This document shows, one piece after another, positions 27,753 to 28,088 of a stretch of 28,088 bases of DNA. The DNA comes from 66-474 sp035717365. GTDB lineage: Bacteria > Pseudomonadota > Gammaproteobacteria > Xanthomonadales > Rhodanobacteraceae. The stretch's first letter is position 1; each line of letters opens with the position of its first letter. The stretch spans positions 1 to 28,088 of the forward strand of contig DASTIS010000213.1 of assembly GCA_035717365.1 (NCBI GenBank), given 5' to 3'. The notes under the pieces were generated by a model, which saw nothing but the letters and a program-made list of their open reading frames with translations, searched no databases and was not told where the DNA came from. Made by a program: the position numbers and the translations under genes.

Positions 27753-28088
27753 TTACTCGTCAGGCCAGATCGCGACGCGCGGCACGCCGTCGTCGCCGAT
27801 CCTGCCCCGGAACATGCCGTCGGTATTGAACGGCATGGCGAAGCTGCCGTCAGCCCCCAGTACGATCGCGCCGCCGCTGCCGCCGAGCGATGGCACCTCG
27901 CGGTTGACGACCTCTCCCGCGGCTTCGGCCAACGGCTGGCGCATCGTCGCGACCCGCATGCACACTGCGTGTGCGGCGGCGATGCGGATGTAGAACTCGC
28001 CCCAGCCCGTGCCTGACATCGCGCAGGCCACGTTGGCGTAGGTCCCGGCGCCGATGATCGGGGAATCGCCGATGCGTCCCCAACGTTT
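27753..28088 (-). CDS. Isoaspartyl peptidase/L-asparaginase, C-terminal part (partial)
   Basis: The window holds the last 111 residues; the start and the catalytic Thr lie beyond the right edge. An N-terminal-nucleophile hydrolase of the plant-type asparaginase family, which splits beta-aspartyl dipeptides and asparagine after autocleavage into two subunits. What is visible belongs to the beta subunit: KRWGRIGDSPIIGAGTYANVACAMSGTGWGEFYIR, then PSLGGSGGAIVLGADGSFAMPFNTDGMFRG, closely matching E. coli IaaA (GRVGDSPLVGAGCYANN, ALGGSGG, ALPFNTEGMYR). It converges on the trehalase gene and is probably not part of the sugar locus. Confidence 0.92.
   Translation of the reverse strand, partial: KRWGRIGDSPIIGAGTYANVACAMSGTGWGEFYIRIAAAHAVCMRVATMRQPLAEAAGEVVNREVPSLGGSGGAIVLGADGSFAMPFNTDGMFRGRIGDDGVPRVAIWPDE

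Overview
The window looks like a chromosome segment of a GC-rich gammaproteobacterium of the Xanthomonadales (Xanthomonadaceae or Rhodanobacteraceae type). This is inferred from four things: a MetH that begins directly at its pterin-binding domain (the split metH arrangement known from this order), a large TonB-dependent receptor ending in Phe, high GC with matching codon use throughout, and CCCTCCCC...GGGGAGGG palindromic repeats of an intergenic type. I see no phage, transposase, plasmid gene or CRISPR array.

Layout. 1-3.7 kb: metH (second half of the split enzyme), a small two-helix membrane protein and an orphan LAB_N-domain membrane protein, then a tRNA-Val(CAC) with a readable promoter. 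3.8-7.5 kb: a stress-type cluster made of a LysR regulator divergent from pirin-doxX, with two LysR-type dyads between them, facing an alpha/beta-hydrolase-OsmC fusion across a perfect 28-bp palindrome. 7.7-10.1 kb: a DUF5996 protein, a DUF1345 membrane protein and an exported SGNH hydrolase. 10.2-15.5 kb: a 2OG-Fe(II) oxygenase-like gene, an exported GH31 glycosidase with an extra beta-sandwich domain in its barrel, and a TPR/2OG-Fe(II) oxygenase-like gene. 15.6-24.2 kb (minus strand): a probable operon of TonB-dependent receptor, GH65 enzyme, second GH65 enzyme and exported alpha/beta esterase. 24.2-27.7 kb: a regulatory region with two copies of a LacI-type operator, a LacI-family regulator, and an exported GH37 trehalase. 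The window ends inside an isoaspartyl peptidase/asparaginase gene on the minus strand.

How it fits together. From about 10.2 to 27.7 kb the genes form a likely alpha-glucoside utilisation locus. An outer-membrane receptor would import an oligosaccharide or glycoconjugate. Exported GH65, GH65, GH31 and GH37 enzymes would cut it in the periplasm, and an exported esterase may remove acyl groups. A LacI regulator probably controls the locus through two identical dyads exactly 200 bp apart. Two 2OG-Fe(II) oxygenase-like proteins of unknown substrate flank the GH31 gene. No inner-membrane sugar transporter or sugar kinase is present in the window. The substrate is not deducible from sequence alone; alpha-1,2/1,3-glucosides, trehalose or their acylated forms are candidates.

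The most unusual single observation is in metH: two copies of the palindromic repeat lie inside the reading frame, adding about 28 residues to the AdoMet-activation domain without breaking the frame. A related composite repeat lies between the two GH65 genes.
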